This document shows positions 46,221-61,100 of a stretch of 64,000 bases of DNA, piece after piece (position 1 is the stretch's first letter; every line of letters starts with the position of its first letter). Below the pieces are notes generated by a model that worked only from the letters and a program-made list of their open reading frames with translations, did no database searches and had not been told where the DNA came from. The translations under genes were made by a program, and so were the position numbers. The stretch lies in NCBI RefSeq assembly GCF_003073045.1, contig NC_037598.1:13182486-13246485 (forward strand), in the 5' to 3' direction. Origin of the DNA: Pomacea canaliculata. Lineage: Eukaryota > Mollusca > Gastropoda > Architaenioglossa > Ampullariidae.

Positions 46221-49193
46221 TCACATGTTTTGGTACACACTGTCTTGTCGCTTGTACTCCTGTACAGCCTGGTAGCAATACCGATACTGCATCTGTTAAA
46301 ACAGCATCAACATATTAACAGAGAATATCCTCATCTTTACAAGAAATCTTTATATTTGAAGGCTTTTATTTCAACTGAGATTAACCGAGAAAATAGACAG
46401 GTGACGACTTTCTGTAAAAAAATAAAATCCTCAAGAATAATAGTAAAAGAGAAAGTTCTTTCTCAAAGTGTTCAGTAACTGGGTTACCAATTATCGTGAT
46501 CAATCTTATGTTGTGAAGGACACATTACCTCGGTAGTGAAGGCCTTTGGTCTGACGGTTTGAACCTGTCGCACAGGCAGGTAGACATCAACCTCCTGGTC
46601 AATCCTTGCTCGGTTAATGACGTCATACAGAGCACAGAACATCCCGCTTCTGGTGACACCGTCACTGAAATATAATTGTTGTTGTGTAGTTTACACGTGT
46701 TCGTATAACTAAATTAGCCTCTTGAGTTTCTAGAGTACAAGTCATGGAATCACGTTTGTTAAAGAATATAATGAAATTGTGTTGAAATTGGCGCCCAAGT
46801 CTTAAAAGCTCGCTTATTTTTCTTTTATCTTTCCCAAGCCTGTTGAATTCGTTGCTAAGTGAAGGCTGTCCATAAGTCAACATTTTCTACAGATGCACAG
46901 AACTAGTTTTCTGATGACTAGTTTGAGACGCTTCCAATCACCACTTGCTGCTCGAACTTACATCAACCACAGACTAAGGGACCATTTTCGGTGTTTTAAG
47001 TAACATGGCAATAATGTCCAAACAATGATTTTCTCATGTCATTCATAAAGTTCAAGTAAAGCTGACCTGCACTGCACAATTACAGGTGAGGTGTCCTCTT
47101 CGACATGCCATGATTCCAGAATGCCGATCAGGTGGAGAATGTCTGAGATTTTACCTGGGAGTAGGCCTGCCCAGTCATCGTAGTACAGAACTCGAACTGT
47201 TTTATCCTTCGACGCCTTTGTAAAAATAAAAGATTGTTTTCTTTGAATTGAATGGGATACCATTTAAGGTCAAGCAAGTTCAAGTAAACTCTGACAACAT
47301 AAGACTCGCTAACACAATAAAAGCTTACATGTAGGAAACAGGAGAGAAGGGTGAAAACGAAAAAAAAGGTGCAAAAGTTGGTGGCAACGAGCTACTGAAG
47401 GAGTTTTTCAAGAACTACTGGAAACAGTTGTAGAATGAGAAATTACAAGAAACGGGTGGCTAAACCATAAAAAAGTTGAAGGAGAACCTTTGTGGTGAGA
47501 GACACGTCATAGCAAGTCAGATGATCTCCATGTGTAGTAGTGGACATTAGGCCGATGGTGTGTTGTTCAGTTTTCAGAGCATCTTGCTCTGTATCAGGCC
47601 AGTAACGGCAGTAGTTCTGATGAAATTAAAATGTCTTGACTCATAACCCAAATATAACCAAAAGAAACCAAGAATATTTGGACTAAAGCAGGTAAGTAGT
47701 ATGGAAAGTTTTATTTGCTACTGTTGGCGCGAGTAGAAATAAAATCGTTATAAGAACTTATTACCTCCTATCACAAAAATTAATAAACCAATGACAAGTA
47801 GAAACTGGATAGTAAATATATATAGAAACATTTTAAGTAGATGTAACATTGCCTTATCCAGAACTGTTTTTGTTTCTCGTTTCTCCATCATTTCACTGTT
47901 CAACTATTTATGAATAACGAAGCCGTGATTTGAAAATCTACATTCTTGTGTATGACTTTTTACCTTGACCAATTGACTCTGGTCTTTGTGTCCGAGAGAA
48001 ACAATGGTGTTGACGTCCCATCCGTCAACCAGACTCCACATGTCCACCACGGTGTCCGGCAAGGGAAGTTGAGTGAGGATCAGCCCCTGTCTCTTCCTAA
48101 GAGACTGCAAATTAATAATTTAAAGCAGTTGCTTATTTTAGACTTTACAGAACCTGCTTTGCCTTTGATGACTATCATCGAATATTTCTATTTAATTTTT
48201 TTTTGTTAAAAGTTTGCAGCCTATCACATATTCAAGCAGGAAAACGTCCTCGGACCAAAGATGAAGGTGAGTCTGGAAATGTTTACTAAAAGTGTATCCG
48301 AATAAACAAAAGGTTGAGGCCGGTAAATTGTTGCCTCACACCGATGAAAGTCAGTTTGTGTGGAGACGAGTTGCAAATTAATGACAACCACGTACCGACA
48401 TGTGGACGGCGTTGATGTACTGATTTCTACCAGGCACGTGACCCGGGATGAAAAGTAAATGCTCATCATCTGCAAATGGGAAAACGAACAATTAAATACC
48501 TGCTAATACTACATCTGTTTATGATGATCTCTGGCTTGCTTGTATAACAAGGTTTGTTTTTATATTTCCTGTATTGATCTCTGTATTGTTTTTTGCTCTT
48601 TATTTTTTTCCTATTGAAAACATGACTTGGTCACCACTGTCCAATCAAACAGGAAATTCTTTATATGTTATTGCTTTTTCATTTTAGCAAATATTTGCTT
48701 GGTTTTACGATAAGATGACAAATTTAATATTTATCTTGCTTTCTATTGTTCGGAGATTATAGAACTTTAACCTGGCAGGAACTCTCTGTTCCGGTTCTTA
48801 GGCATATTCTCTTTAGAGGCAGCGGTGGTGTATTTTGGTATTGGCACGAACATTCCCATTTGGTTTAACATCTGAAAAAAGACACGACACTTTATTTTCA
48901 AAGCACTTTCTTTAGTTAAATATTGGAAAAGACTACATTAACATAATCATGCTAATTATGTAAATATACACTGAACACGTCATGTAAATTGGTAAAGAGA
49001 AAAATTAGCAAACGTGTATTTATCTATAAAGGATTTGTAAAAATTAACTCGCCTTAAATTCCTTGTCTACTCTTGAAGTGTTGTTGATGTTGATAGTGTC
49101 AGGAAATACGGCATCGAACTGTTCAAAATTTTTTCTGGTTTCACGGCTGCTGTATTCTTCAAGGATGGCTTCATGGAGAAACTTATACTGAGC
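46221..49193 (-). CDS. Gene B phosphatase domain D2 (atypical)
   Basis: Runs from INNTSRVDKEFK (49053-49193) through NQYINAVHM (48396-48469), RQGLILTQLPLPDTVVDMW (47964-48104), YCRYWPDTEQD (47488-47616), VRVLYYDDW (47067-47215) and QCSDGVTRSGMFCALYDVI (46529-46664) to the C-terminus EYKRQDSVYQNM. The Cys and Arg of CX5R are kept, but His is Gln and WPD is replaced by YDD. The same changes occur in gene A, so they are fixed in the family. A regulatory or substrate-binding D2 is expected. Its first exon also carries the last part of D1. Confidence 0.85.
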
Positions 49194-52100
49194 CTGCAAA
49201 AAGTTCACACTGATAGCAATGCTGGAGCAACTCATTATAACGATCATGATTTCATTAGCGATTGCAATGGTCGTCTCCTTTACCAATATAAAAAATATCA
49301 CGAAATGCAAATAGAAAAAGAAGGATTACCAGAAGGTGTCTTACCTCAGTTTGGACCATGAGTGTTCTGTCCTCACGTAGTCTACTGACGATCTCCTTGA
49401 CGTTTACCTCCAAGCCACGTGACCTCAAGACTGAGGCGATGTCTAAGGCTATGTAGGTGCCTGTGCGTCCAACCCCGGCGCTAGGTTACAGAAATTTTAA
49501 TAAAATTAAGGCAAACTTTATTGTTCATCACAAATCTTCAAAATACGCTTACAAATGATTTCTTCGTAATCAAACGAAAATAAGGGCAAAAGTCATAAAT
49601 GAAAAAAAAAGAGACAGTAGTTACTGCTACTAGTAATTTCTGTAAGCTGTCGTGATACAAAAGACACAAACAGGATTGTGAGCAAAAAGGAAGGCGAGCT
49701 GAAATGTACAAAAATATACCAAATCCTAATGGGAAATACCACAACAGTTACATAGACTATTTTACACAATGTATGAATTGCCTTTGTAACTCGGTTGACT
49801 TACTACAAAGCTGGAAAGTTGACAACAGACAATTCATATTGTGTAAAACACCCTACCTGCAGTGCATGACAGGTATGGCACCTCGTGCACGTGCCTTGAC
49901 GTAGCGCCAGAAGTTGACCAATGAGAGGGTGGACGGCACCCCGTGGTCAGGCCACACCAGGTAGTGATACTGAGATACCGTCCGCTGGTCACCTCCCTGT
50001 AAGACATGACAGTTAGTGACGATAGGTGAGATACATTTTACTGAACATCGTATGCAGGACACTCTACACGTTTAGTGGAGCAGCCACATTATATAATTTT
50101 ATATAAAATATATGAATCATTTTTTCTGTAGGTGAGATGCTAAGCAGTGTGTTTAGACGAATATATTTTTAGTGTCTCCATACCACTCTATATGCTTGTT
50201 CGTATGTTTCACTGTAACGTACACAAACATCAAATGAGATCAATTTTGTAATATTAACAAATACGGCTGGTTATCATTTTCAGAAAAAAATTATACCTTT
50301 CTGGTTCCCACCACAAACGAGCGCACGATGAAGTCTGCCCTGGCATCTGCTTTTAAAGCTGTCACTGTCACGTGACCATACGTTTGTGTGTTACCGACTG
50401 TTGGCCAGTACTCTTCACACTTGTCCTGAGTATTTGCCAACAAGTCCATTACATTTTGTGCTGTGCGTACTGGTATTTATTTATCTTATGCCAGTAAACG
50501 TTTAAAAAAAGGTACAATATTCTATAAAGAGATGTTTATCTGACTATATATAATTAAGATAAGTTAAATAGCACATATCAATTCAGACAGTATGATATAT
50601 TTTACCTAATAGGTATTGAAGCGTTTTTAAAGTCCATAAGAAGAAGAATCATTATAAGCAGGTGCACGATTTATTTACAATTTATAGGAACATCAAATAA
50701 ATCTATAGCTTAAGTAGTATGCACACTTTCAAGGGCATTAAAGAATGCATAGTAAGTACCCACCTTTCCGCCCTCCTTGATGTTGGTAAGCATGACGATC
50801 TGTGTGACGCTCTCCTGCCACACCATCCACCAAAAGTCATCCACTGTGCTGGATCGTGGACCTGATAACATAAACAGTTAATTATTTCATTCCCTAGGCA
50901 AGCAAAGTACTGGCTGATTGGCCTGTTTCATCACGGGAATTGTTTGAAATTTAATAAAATTTCATTGATTCATCAGCAGGGGTGTGCAAGAAAAGGGAAT
51001 AACAAACATATTCTATTTTTGCGCCAATCCAACGCTGCCCGTAAAAGAAGTTGGGACCTATTCAATAGCTACATCTACTCCTTAAGAAAGATTTCAACAT
51101 GAAAACAATTTTCAGACATAAAGAGACGTGTATTTTATTTTATAAACCAGGTCAAAGAAAGTCTCCCTTACCTTGTGTGGCGATGTATGCCTTTTCTCGA
51201 TTATACCCCTGGAAGTGAAAATGAGTAGATTTTTCTTCTTGAAAACTACTTAATTTTTTTAACCAAATTTTGTTCAAATAAACATATTTTTTTCCAGTCA
51301 AAGGGTGTAATTTTTTTTCTTTTTTTAATCTCTATATATTTTTTTACCAGCACAGATAAGCTTACTTACCTTAATGTAACTTGCGTTGATGTAATCTGTA
51401 TTGATGTCTCCTTTTGGTCTACGAAGGACAACTCTAGAATGGTCGTCTAAACAGATTGTCACAAAAATATTTAAAGTAGAATTGATTCGCTATTTGAATA
51501 TTCTATTAGGTGGTTAAATAAATATACAGAAAATATAACTATTAAATTTATTTTTAATATCGATTTATATAATTTTGTTCATATAGATGTATTTTAATAC
51601 ACACGAAAGGGGCTTCTTTAAATGGTATATACCAAAAAGTCACTTACACGCACACAGCGCCTTGAAACGATTCTTTTTAGAGTTCTCTGGTTTGGAACCG
51701 ACCTTGTTAGGATGCTGCATGTCTTTGGGAAATTTCTACAAAGAAAACGCGTGTTAAGTAGCATTTGCAAAGCACATTATTGGGGAAAATATATATTAAA
51801 AAGTGTTAATAAAATTCGGTTGTTCATAATATAGATTGTTCAATATTGTTATATTTTGCTATTCTGTTATCCTTGTTGACGAACGTGTTTTCTTAAGATG
51901 AATTAGTTCAGCATATTAAAAAATTCTTTACCGCAAATTCCATTCCTAGTTTTCCAGAGGCAAGACTGGCCAACAAAGACTTCTGAAAATCATCGAGTAT
52001 TGACGATGATCCCATTGACCGGTAGCAGCCGTAGATGTCCTCCGTGTTGTAGATATCCTCTTCTTCTTCATAGACGCCATTGACAGCCTCCTGGTCTTTT

Positions 52101-55100
52101 TCCTCTGACTTCACATTAGGCTTTTGATTCTCGTCGTTGTCGGATATTTTCGGAAGGTTTGCCATTAGGTCAATGTTCTCATATAGCCTTTTGTTTGGTG
52201 CGCTTTCTTTGTTCGCAACCGGTTTTGGTGCAGTAGCAGGCGGTTTAGCATCTCGCTTGTCTTTGTCTTTTTTTGAACAATTGCTTTCTTTCGTTTTTGC
52301 AGCTGACGCATTTTCATTACCAACCTCACCATTACTTGGAGAAGAAACAGAGGAACGCTGAGGTTTGGACAGGTGCTCGTTATTATAGATGTGTATGTCG
52401 TCCGTATCTACAGGCGTGGGGTACGTTTGTGGATTGATGGATGCTATCGGTTTATTATCTGTTAACATGAACGGCATGGGTAGTGCGTACATTATACTGC
52501 ACGTTGTTCATAATGAGCATCTATTAATTATATCCATAACAACACTTTTTTTTAAATCGTAAAAGAATATGTATTTCTCAATGTTTTCGAGGCAGAAGAA
52601 TTAAATTATATACGATTTCCTTTCGAAGCTATTCCTGTTAACAAATCTGAGAAGTTTGAAAAAAAAAAACTACTTAAAAAGTATTTATTTATTTTCGATA
52701 AATAAAAATAGAAAATGAATGCTTAAGTATTTTTAAGTAGTGAGTGGGACAACTTTTGAAAGTAGGAAGCATTTGCTTTGCCTCACCTTGCTTATCAATG
52801 ACATTCATAGCCCCTTCTGGCGTTGTTTTATTTGCAGGGTTTTCTGTTGCCAGCTCTTGTTGAATATATTGGTTTCGCTTGTCCTGTCTTCGACGCCTTT
52901 TAAAGCAAATTAACACAACAAAAAAATGGTTAACAAAACTGCATTTGTGTGAAAAAAACCTGATAAGTGTTTCAGTGGTGCTTTATCACATCAGAGAATT
53001 TATCAATAAAAATTATTGTGATACTAAAAAGTTTACTTTGTCGATTTGAGATCTACGCTTGTAATAAGTTTATGCAATTGTATTCAATGCAAGTGATAAG
53101 TTGATGTATATATTCGTTCACCTATTAAAGATGTATTTGGTTTACATGCAGGCATAACCTAAAAGCAGTAATCAATTCAATACAAGACACGTAATACGCA
53201 AATTCCCAGCAACAAACAGTAAGTTTCAAATGTTTGGTCAACCATTCATGCTACAGAGATGGAAAGCTTCATAAAAAGAAGGAAAGAACAGAGACTGAAG
53301 CTAGTTATAAATCATATTAACTGTATTCACCTACAGAGGGTTGTCAAAATATTGACTTCATAACTAGCTGCTAACCGATACCGTACGATACATATAATTA
53401 CTAATTAGCATTATTGTGTCTTTATTTTCGTGTTTATTTGACTCAAATTAGACTAGAATAGACCCTGCCTGCTCCGAAATGTTGCTTATGATGCAAAACA
53501 ATTTATTGAAAGGGTCGTTACCTGAATATAACGATCCCAACAACTACTCCAACGACGAGTATCACAGCCACGACTGGCCCGATGATGGCACCAATAGGAG
53601 CGCTGTTGGGTTCATCTCCTTTCAACTGCATTGGCTCTATTAAGAAATCAGTCATTAACTCTTTAACTGTTTATGTTTTACTTTTCTGTCAGTGCAAATG
53701 TGAATTGGTTGGCTTGGGAAAATGGAATTCTGTGAGTCAGCCTCGTATTTGAAACGATTACTAAACTTTACGAAACCCTATTTTTTCCATTTCCATTAGC
53801 ATTTCAGCAAACGAAATGTGTCATCAATTCCAAGGTACATGCACAAAACAGTAAAATGAAAGACTAAAAAAGTCTTCGTTGATGTAAAATCGTATTATTG
53901 CAGTCTTTGCCGATTTCTGTGTAGTATTTTTAGCCAATTTTCTCCGAGAGATTATTGATATAACTGTACAGACACAATCTTAAAATTGTAATAATGTAAA
54001 AGGCAAGCAAATTAGTTGTAGTAGTCGATCGTTTCATGGTTACTGTTAATGCTAAAATTTTTTAATTAGTTCCAGATGTTCATACGTTGACACAGAGGAG
54101 GCTGCCATCCTGGCTGACACTGACATGTCCCGTCAGTCCTGCTGCATGTGTCATTGCATCCTCCACCACAGGTGTTTTGACAGTCGTTAGACTCGTTGTA
54201 GTGACTGTCTAAGCATTCTTAAAAAAGACATGTGAAATTCTTATTAAGATGCTGCTCAATGAACAAGAAGGTTTGAATTCAGATGAGATATTTACGCCTT
54301 AAAGCAAAGTGAAAATAAATAAACACAATCACAAAGCAAATCAGACCATCTTGACACATGACCAGATATATCATCGTGCTCTTACTTTGACACAGAGGAG
54401 GCTGCCATCCTGGTCGACACTGACATGTCCCGTCTGTCCTGCTGCATGTGTCATGACATCCTTCACCACAGGTGTTTTGACAGGCGTTAGTCTTGTTGTA
54501 GTAATTGTCTGCACAATCTGGTAATGATAATTTAAAAAAATGATTGAGTTTGTGCTTATGGAACAATTCATTTTGTTTATTAATCCTATTTGTATTGTCT
54601 ACAAACATCAGTTCAGCAGAAGAGGTCGTCTTATATCTAGACTTTAATACATTAGTCGAATTATTGTATTCTTACGTTGACACAGAGGAGGCTGCCATCC
54701 TGGTCGACACTGACATGTCCCGTTAGTAATGTTGCAAGTGTTGTTACATCCTTCACCGCAGGTGACACAGTCATTAGACATGTTGTAGTAATTATCTGCA
54801 CAATCTGGTAAAGATAATGTGAAAAATATGACCAGGTAAAAGAAAAACTCATGTGTGTTTATCAGTCCTACATGTCTTGTCTAAGGACATGAGTTAATCA
54901 GAAAAGCTCGTCTTACATATTGAGTCTGATACATTAGTCGAATTATTGTATTCTTACCTTGACACATAGGAGGCTGCCATCCTGCTCGACACTGACATGT
55001 CCCGTTAGCAATGTTGCAAGTGTTGTTACATCCTTCACCGCAGGTGACACAGTCATTTGACATTCTGTAGTAATTATTTGCACACTCTGGTAATGATAAT

Positions 55101-58100
55101 TTTAAAAAAATGATTACGTTTGTGATTAGGGAACAAGTCATTGTGTTTATTAATCCTATTGGTATAGTCTACAGACATGAGTTCAGCAGAAGAGCTCGTC
55201 TTACATCTAGACTTTAATACATTAGTCGTATTATTGTATTCTTACTTTGACACAGAGGAAGCTGCCATCCTGGTCGACACTGACATGTCCCGTCAGTCCT
55301 GTTGCAAGTGTTGTTACATCCTTCACCACAGGTGACACAGTCATTAGACATGTTGTAGTAATTATCTGCACAGCCTGGTAATGATAAGGTTAAAATACAA
55401 TTAAGTTTATGGTCAAGGAACAATTAATGTCTGTTTATAAGTCCTAATTTCCCGGTCTAAAGACAGGCATACAGCAGAATAGCTACATTAGACAACGGTT
55501 GTCGTGGGTTTATATTTCGCTCTAACATACCCTTTTCTGAATGTGAGATCGTACCTTCAGTGGTTTTTAAGAAGACTCTGGTTTTCTGGACCTCTGTGTG
55601 TGTTAGAGTGTGTGTTAGAGAGAGAGAGCCTGCGTAAGAAGTTATATATTGTATAATGATAAACGACTTTGAATAGCACTTAAAGTGTTTACTGGAAAAC
55701 ACTTCAAGAGTTTACTGGTAAATGTGTACTCATGAGGGTTTATGTAAATAACTACCCCGAGTCTTTGATGGTGGTAAAGGTTTGTTTAGTAGTAGTACAT
55801 AATGTACAAGTTAACACACATAGTTATAGACATACAAAAGCATCAACAAAAAAAGGAGACATAAAACAGTTTTCATTGTAAAGTTCATCAGCTATGAAAT
55901 GTGAATAGGTAGGTAAATAAGAAAAGACTAATAACTTAAAAAAGACTTTTTTAACAAAACCACGAGGAACTAGGATGCGAGCTCGTCTTACATCTTGACT
56001 CAGATGCATAAGTCGTATTATTGTATTCTTACGCTGACACAGAGGAGACTCCCATCCTTGTCGACACTGACATGTCCCGTTAGTCCTGCTACATGTGTCA
56101 TGACATCCTTCACCACAGGTGTTGTTACAGTCGTTAGTCAAGTTGTAGTGACCGGCTGAACAGTCTAAAGACGAACGGTGTAATTAAATGCCAATACTCC
56201 TCTAGAAACAGCATTTCGTCCTATTTTAATTATGATCAAAACAATTATAATAACAACAAGGGAGTACCTTTTGTCGTGGGAAGGTTAGCTGAACGTGTTT
56301 GTAAAACAGGTTTGGAATTAGATCAACAAAAAGCCAACACAATACGACCAAACAACAAGAGATAAATATAGAGAATGCACGGGGATATTTAACTAGAGGG
56401 AACAGTTTATTAGTTGTTGTTGTTGTTGTTGTTGTTGTTGTGGATGATTTTGAAAGAAAGTGCTTCCACCTTGCGGTGTTTTCACAATGCGGGGAGTGGG
56501 GATCTCTTTGGGGTTGGGTTATGGCTGGAATGGGTGTAGGGGTGGTGTCGCTGTCTTTTCCTGTCAAAAGCAGACTTGCTACTCAATAAACTACAATCAA
56601 AGATTTTTATCGTGAAGAGATTTCGGGGACGCTTTATGTCAATTCTAGTGAATTTAATTAATCCTTTTACTTCTTGATTATTTTTCTAAAATTGTATATA
56701 TATATGTTAGATTCAGATTTTTTGGTGTTTCTAATATAGTTTAAAGATAGCTGTAAAGTTGTAAGTAATATATATTGTCAACCACATTATTCTTTCGCTA
56801 CTGTATTCCTACTTTGGCACAGAGAAGACTCCCACTGCGGCCGGCACTGACAGGTCCCGTCACTCTGACTGCATCCACGACTGTCACACCCTGCTCCACA
56901 GGGACGGGTGCAATTTGCCCCCCAGTAGCCAGACATACAACCTGTCCACGAAACACAGGAGATACATAAGTAAAGTAAGATTTGTTAAGGAGCAGTGAAT
57001 TGTGTTTGGTCAGTTGATATTTGATTTCGCTTATCCTTCTTGTAACTGGAAAAACATATGTTCATATGTAAAACAGTGGCTAGGTTATATACACATTGTC
57101 GACTAGAATTTAAACGGTGACTAGACTTTTAAAATATGTGTTGACATGGATTACCTTATATGTCTGTTATATTGTTTTAAGTTATAGTGTAACCTTTCAA
57201 CAGGTGTGAAGTGTTTAAGCATAGAATGTGTTAAGCCTGTAATATGTTTAATGTATTAATGGAAAATAAATTATATAAAAAATGATGATGATGATGATGA
57301 TGTTGTTGTCTAAAATTAAGTTTTCTTTGTTTTGTATTCAAGTTTTGGATTGAATTATCAATTATACAATACAAAATTAGCGATATATTGATTTTAAATG
57401 GTAATTAGATTTTTAAGGAAATTTTTGTCCAGGGTTTTTTGTTTTCCCTGTATTTGTGTTCGCCGTTGGCTTGTGCATTGGATCCTGCTGAACTGGAAGA
57501 GGGGCGGTATCTTGGGTTTCTTTGTTGGAGCTGACGTTGGAGGCCTTAAAAGCAGTCTTGCTACACAATGAACTACAATAAAAGACTTTTATCGTGAAGA
57601 GATTTGTGGGACGCTTTATGTCAATTCTAGTGAATTGTATTAATCTTTTTACTTCTTGATTATTTTTCTAAAATTATAGATATTTTTTAGATTCAGATTT
57701 ACCTAGTGTTTCTAATTTAGGTTAAACATAGCTGTAAAGTTGTAAGTAATATATATTGTCAACCACATTATTCTTTCGCTATTGTTTTCCTACTTTGGCA
57801 CAGAGAAGACTCCCACTGCGGTCGGCACTGACAGGTCCCGTCACTCTGACCGCATCCGGGACTGTCACACCCTGCTCCACAGGGACGGGTGCAGTTTGCC
57901 CCCCAGTAGCCAGACACACAACCTGTCCATGAAACACAGGAGATACATAAATAAATGGAGATTTGATAAGGAGCAGTGAATTGCGTCTCTACTGCTGATC
58001 TTCCATCATCGTTAAACAATCGTGTTATCATGTTTTAATGCAGTTTCTCTCTGTCTGAACACCGCACACATTCCAGAAGTCTCTTGATGATTTGATCCAC

Positions 58101-61100
58101 ACTTGGCATGAGCATCAAGTGATCTCTGTTTGCCACGAACAAAGAGTTGGAGTAATCAAGCAGAAAAAGAACAAAGGACAGACACGAGTGGGGGCAGAGC
58201 TTGTAGAGAGAATGTGATGGATGGTGCTGACCTCACGGAGCTCATAATAGGCAGACAGCTGTAACATCCTGACCATAACAAAACTAGGTACATATAACCG
58301 TCCCCATACATCTAGAATCTGTGTAAACTAATCATTACACCCAGCCACTCCCCTGCTTTTTCATGTCATATTTTTATTTTTACTCAAAGAAATCTAACAA
58401 TGTGAAGCACAGGGACATATCCCACAACTCTTGCTGCATTCCTTTATTTGTCTATTGGATGTCGTTTAATATTTTCGTACCTTGAGGTATTTTACGCATT
58501 GTCTGTTTAAGAGTATTAAATTTTTTCTGAATTATGATATTTTGATTAAAACTAATTCTTTATCTATAATCTATATAAAATACTTTATCGTACCAGTACC
58601 TTTTAAACATGTGCCATTTACTGAGTCGCAATAATTGTCCTCTTCTGTACTCTGACCTGTGGCTTGACCTGCGCCCTGGCATGTTGTACTGCACGGATTC
58701 TGACAGTCTCCACCCCACCATCCAGCTGTGCACACTACACCATAGAAAGACGTGTATTGTACAGGTTAAAATACAGGTGTTTTTATGATAATATTATATA
58801 ACTTGTATTGCTACAAATGATGTTAATAAACACATATCATCAAAAGGCACAGTCAACAAAAATATTTTAGCTATTTAAGAATAATCGATATCACTCTATT
58901 TATTAACGATAGTGTGACAGGAGCGGAGAGGTTAATCTAAACTTGTTTCAGTGTCTGAGTTATGACCTTTCAGATCTCTCCAGGAGTAACTATCTTGTTA
59001 CTCGTACATGCTTCCACTAACTTACCCCATACTTGAACTTCGCAAATGGTTATTAATGGCGCACAATCGTCTGGTGGTTTTTGTCCTTCCCTTGTGATCT
59101 TAACCACTTGACCTTGTCGAGGAAGGTTTTTGTCAATGACGTTGATAGTATTTATTTCGTCCGAATATTGGTACGAAAATATATTTTGTTTGTCGAGCCA
59201 AACATGAACCCTCAGCATTCTTTTCTCATCTGTAGAATACATGCATAAATCTAGATGAAATAGCAAATCCATAAAAATACAGGTAGGTAAATATGCAAGT
59301 ATGCATAGGTAGTGTTATTATCGGCTACACACAGCAGTCACAAGTGTATGGATGGCTCTGATTTGAAAAATCGCTAAAACAATAGTCATCTTCTGGTTAC
59401 ATGCAGACACTTGTGCCGTTTACATGCCAACTGGGGAGCGCACGTGTATGGTGGCTGCAGACCATGATACATTGTTTTATCCCCCAGGCAGGAACTAGAA
59501 ACTAGAGGTCAATTAGGCCAGGTGAACGTCTTTATAAGAAAAACTATAAACTATAAATGATAAACACCTTATAGAGCACATGTCATGAGTACGAGTAGTT
59601 TGGTTGAGACAAATGATTAGTGCAGTACATTTAGTATGGCGACAGGTCCCTGCAATAATCGCTCATCCATCTGGCAGAACCTAAAGGGTAACTCAGTGGT
59701 CATTCTAGCGTGTACAGATACAGATCACAAAGAAAGTTCCCCAGTATACCATTCTTCATGTCAGCTGAACTTTTAGAGCAATTTTTCATATGCTAATAAC
59801 AGTGTTGTCCATAGGAATGGGAATCCCATGGGAATCCCATGGGAAACGTCCCATGGGATGGGATGGGACGGGACAGCACACACTTGTATTTCCCATGGTA
59901 GTCGATACTTGATATTGCAAAATAAATTTACTGTTATTTCATTCATCAAGGATTTAAATCTTTCCTCTGAATCATCTATTGTATGTGAAGTAGCAGGAAT
60001 TATAGAACAAAAGCCGAAAAGTGGTTTTCAGTGTTGTCCATAGGATTGTTAATACCATGGGAATCCCATGGGAAACGTCCCGTGGGATGGGACGGGATGG
60101 GACAGGCATAAATTGCCATGGAACGGGATGGGATGGGATAGAAAAATATGTCCCATGGACAACCCTGGCTAATAAGCAGTAGTCGTCACATAGAGGCGAC
60201 CTGCAGACCTCTTCTGTTCCTTATAATAAAGCTTTATCATACTACTAAGGATAGGGATGTGAAATATCGCTGTTTTAGAAACCAACTAAGGTTGTATCCC
60301 GACAAGAGAAATGTTTAGTTTAGCTAGGTGTGACATACTACAAATATAGTGATGTTTTCGGTAACAACATTTTTCAATATACTTAGGAAGGTAACGATGT
60401 TGAGTGAGATATAGCTACGTCTACGCATTAACTTCTCTTGATAAAGAAACTGATAGAGTTTTAATTACTTTTGACTGTAAAGTCTTTTAGAACTAATCTG
60501 AAGTATGACAAAAAAAGATAAGTGACAGAAATGAAAAAAAAGAAAAAATTCGTTATTTTAAGTTAATAATGGCATATCCAAGGTCGCGATGTTGAGCCAA
60601 AAATGTTACCTTGACACATCTCATTCTCTCGATACAGATTTCAATTTCAGGCAAAAAGGAGAGCCCGGACTTTATAATCAGGATTTAAACACTGTGAGCA
60701 CTATTTTAATAAGGTATCATGCAGGACTTCATGTCAGCAATACATTGTTTCAGATTAAAAACACAGATATCAATCTCACAGATGGCAAGAGCCAGAAACT
60801 GAGAATCGTCTGCATGAGACATCAGGTCCAGCAAGTCCAAATCATTGAGAGTACTGATGCCAGTTTTATGGCAATGAATAGAAACGATTAAAAACTAATA
60901 CACAAGCTTAGCCAAAATAACTAAGCAAGTTTTCCAGATATACTTTACAGATTAACACATTACAAGTAGTCTCATCTGACAAAAACTTTCTTTAGGTTAA
61001 ATTGAATTTGTTATGCTACATTTTTCTTACAGTCTTTGCGTGCATAGATGATAATCCTGTGAACAGAAAATATTTTTCCCAGATCCACTGACCAAAAAGG

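Noticed and set aside
54086..55374. Regularly spaced repeats resembling a CRISPR array
   Set aside because: The repeated units are 129-132-nt EGF exons with introns in a eukaryotic gene; unit length and coding content exclude CRISPR.
60589..60891. 100-residue plus-strand reading frame in the lectin intron of gene B
   Set aside because: No recognisable domain, no counterpart in the paralogous introns, no splice or promoter context.
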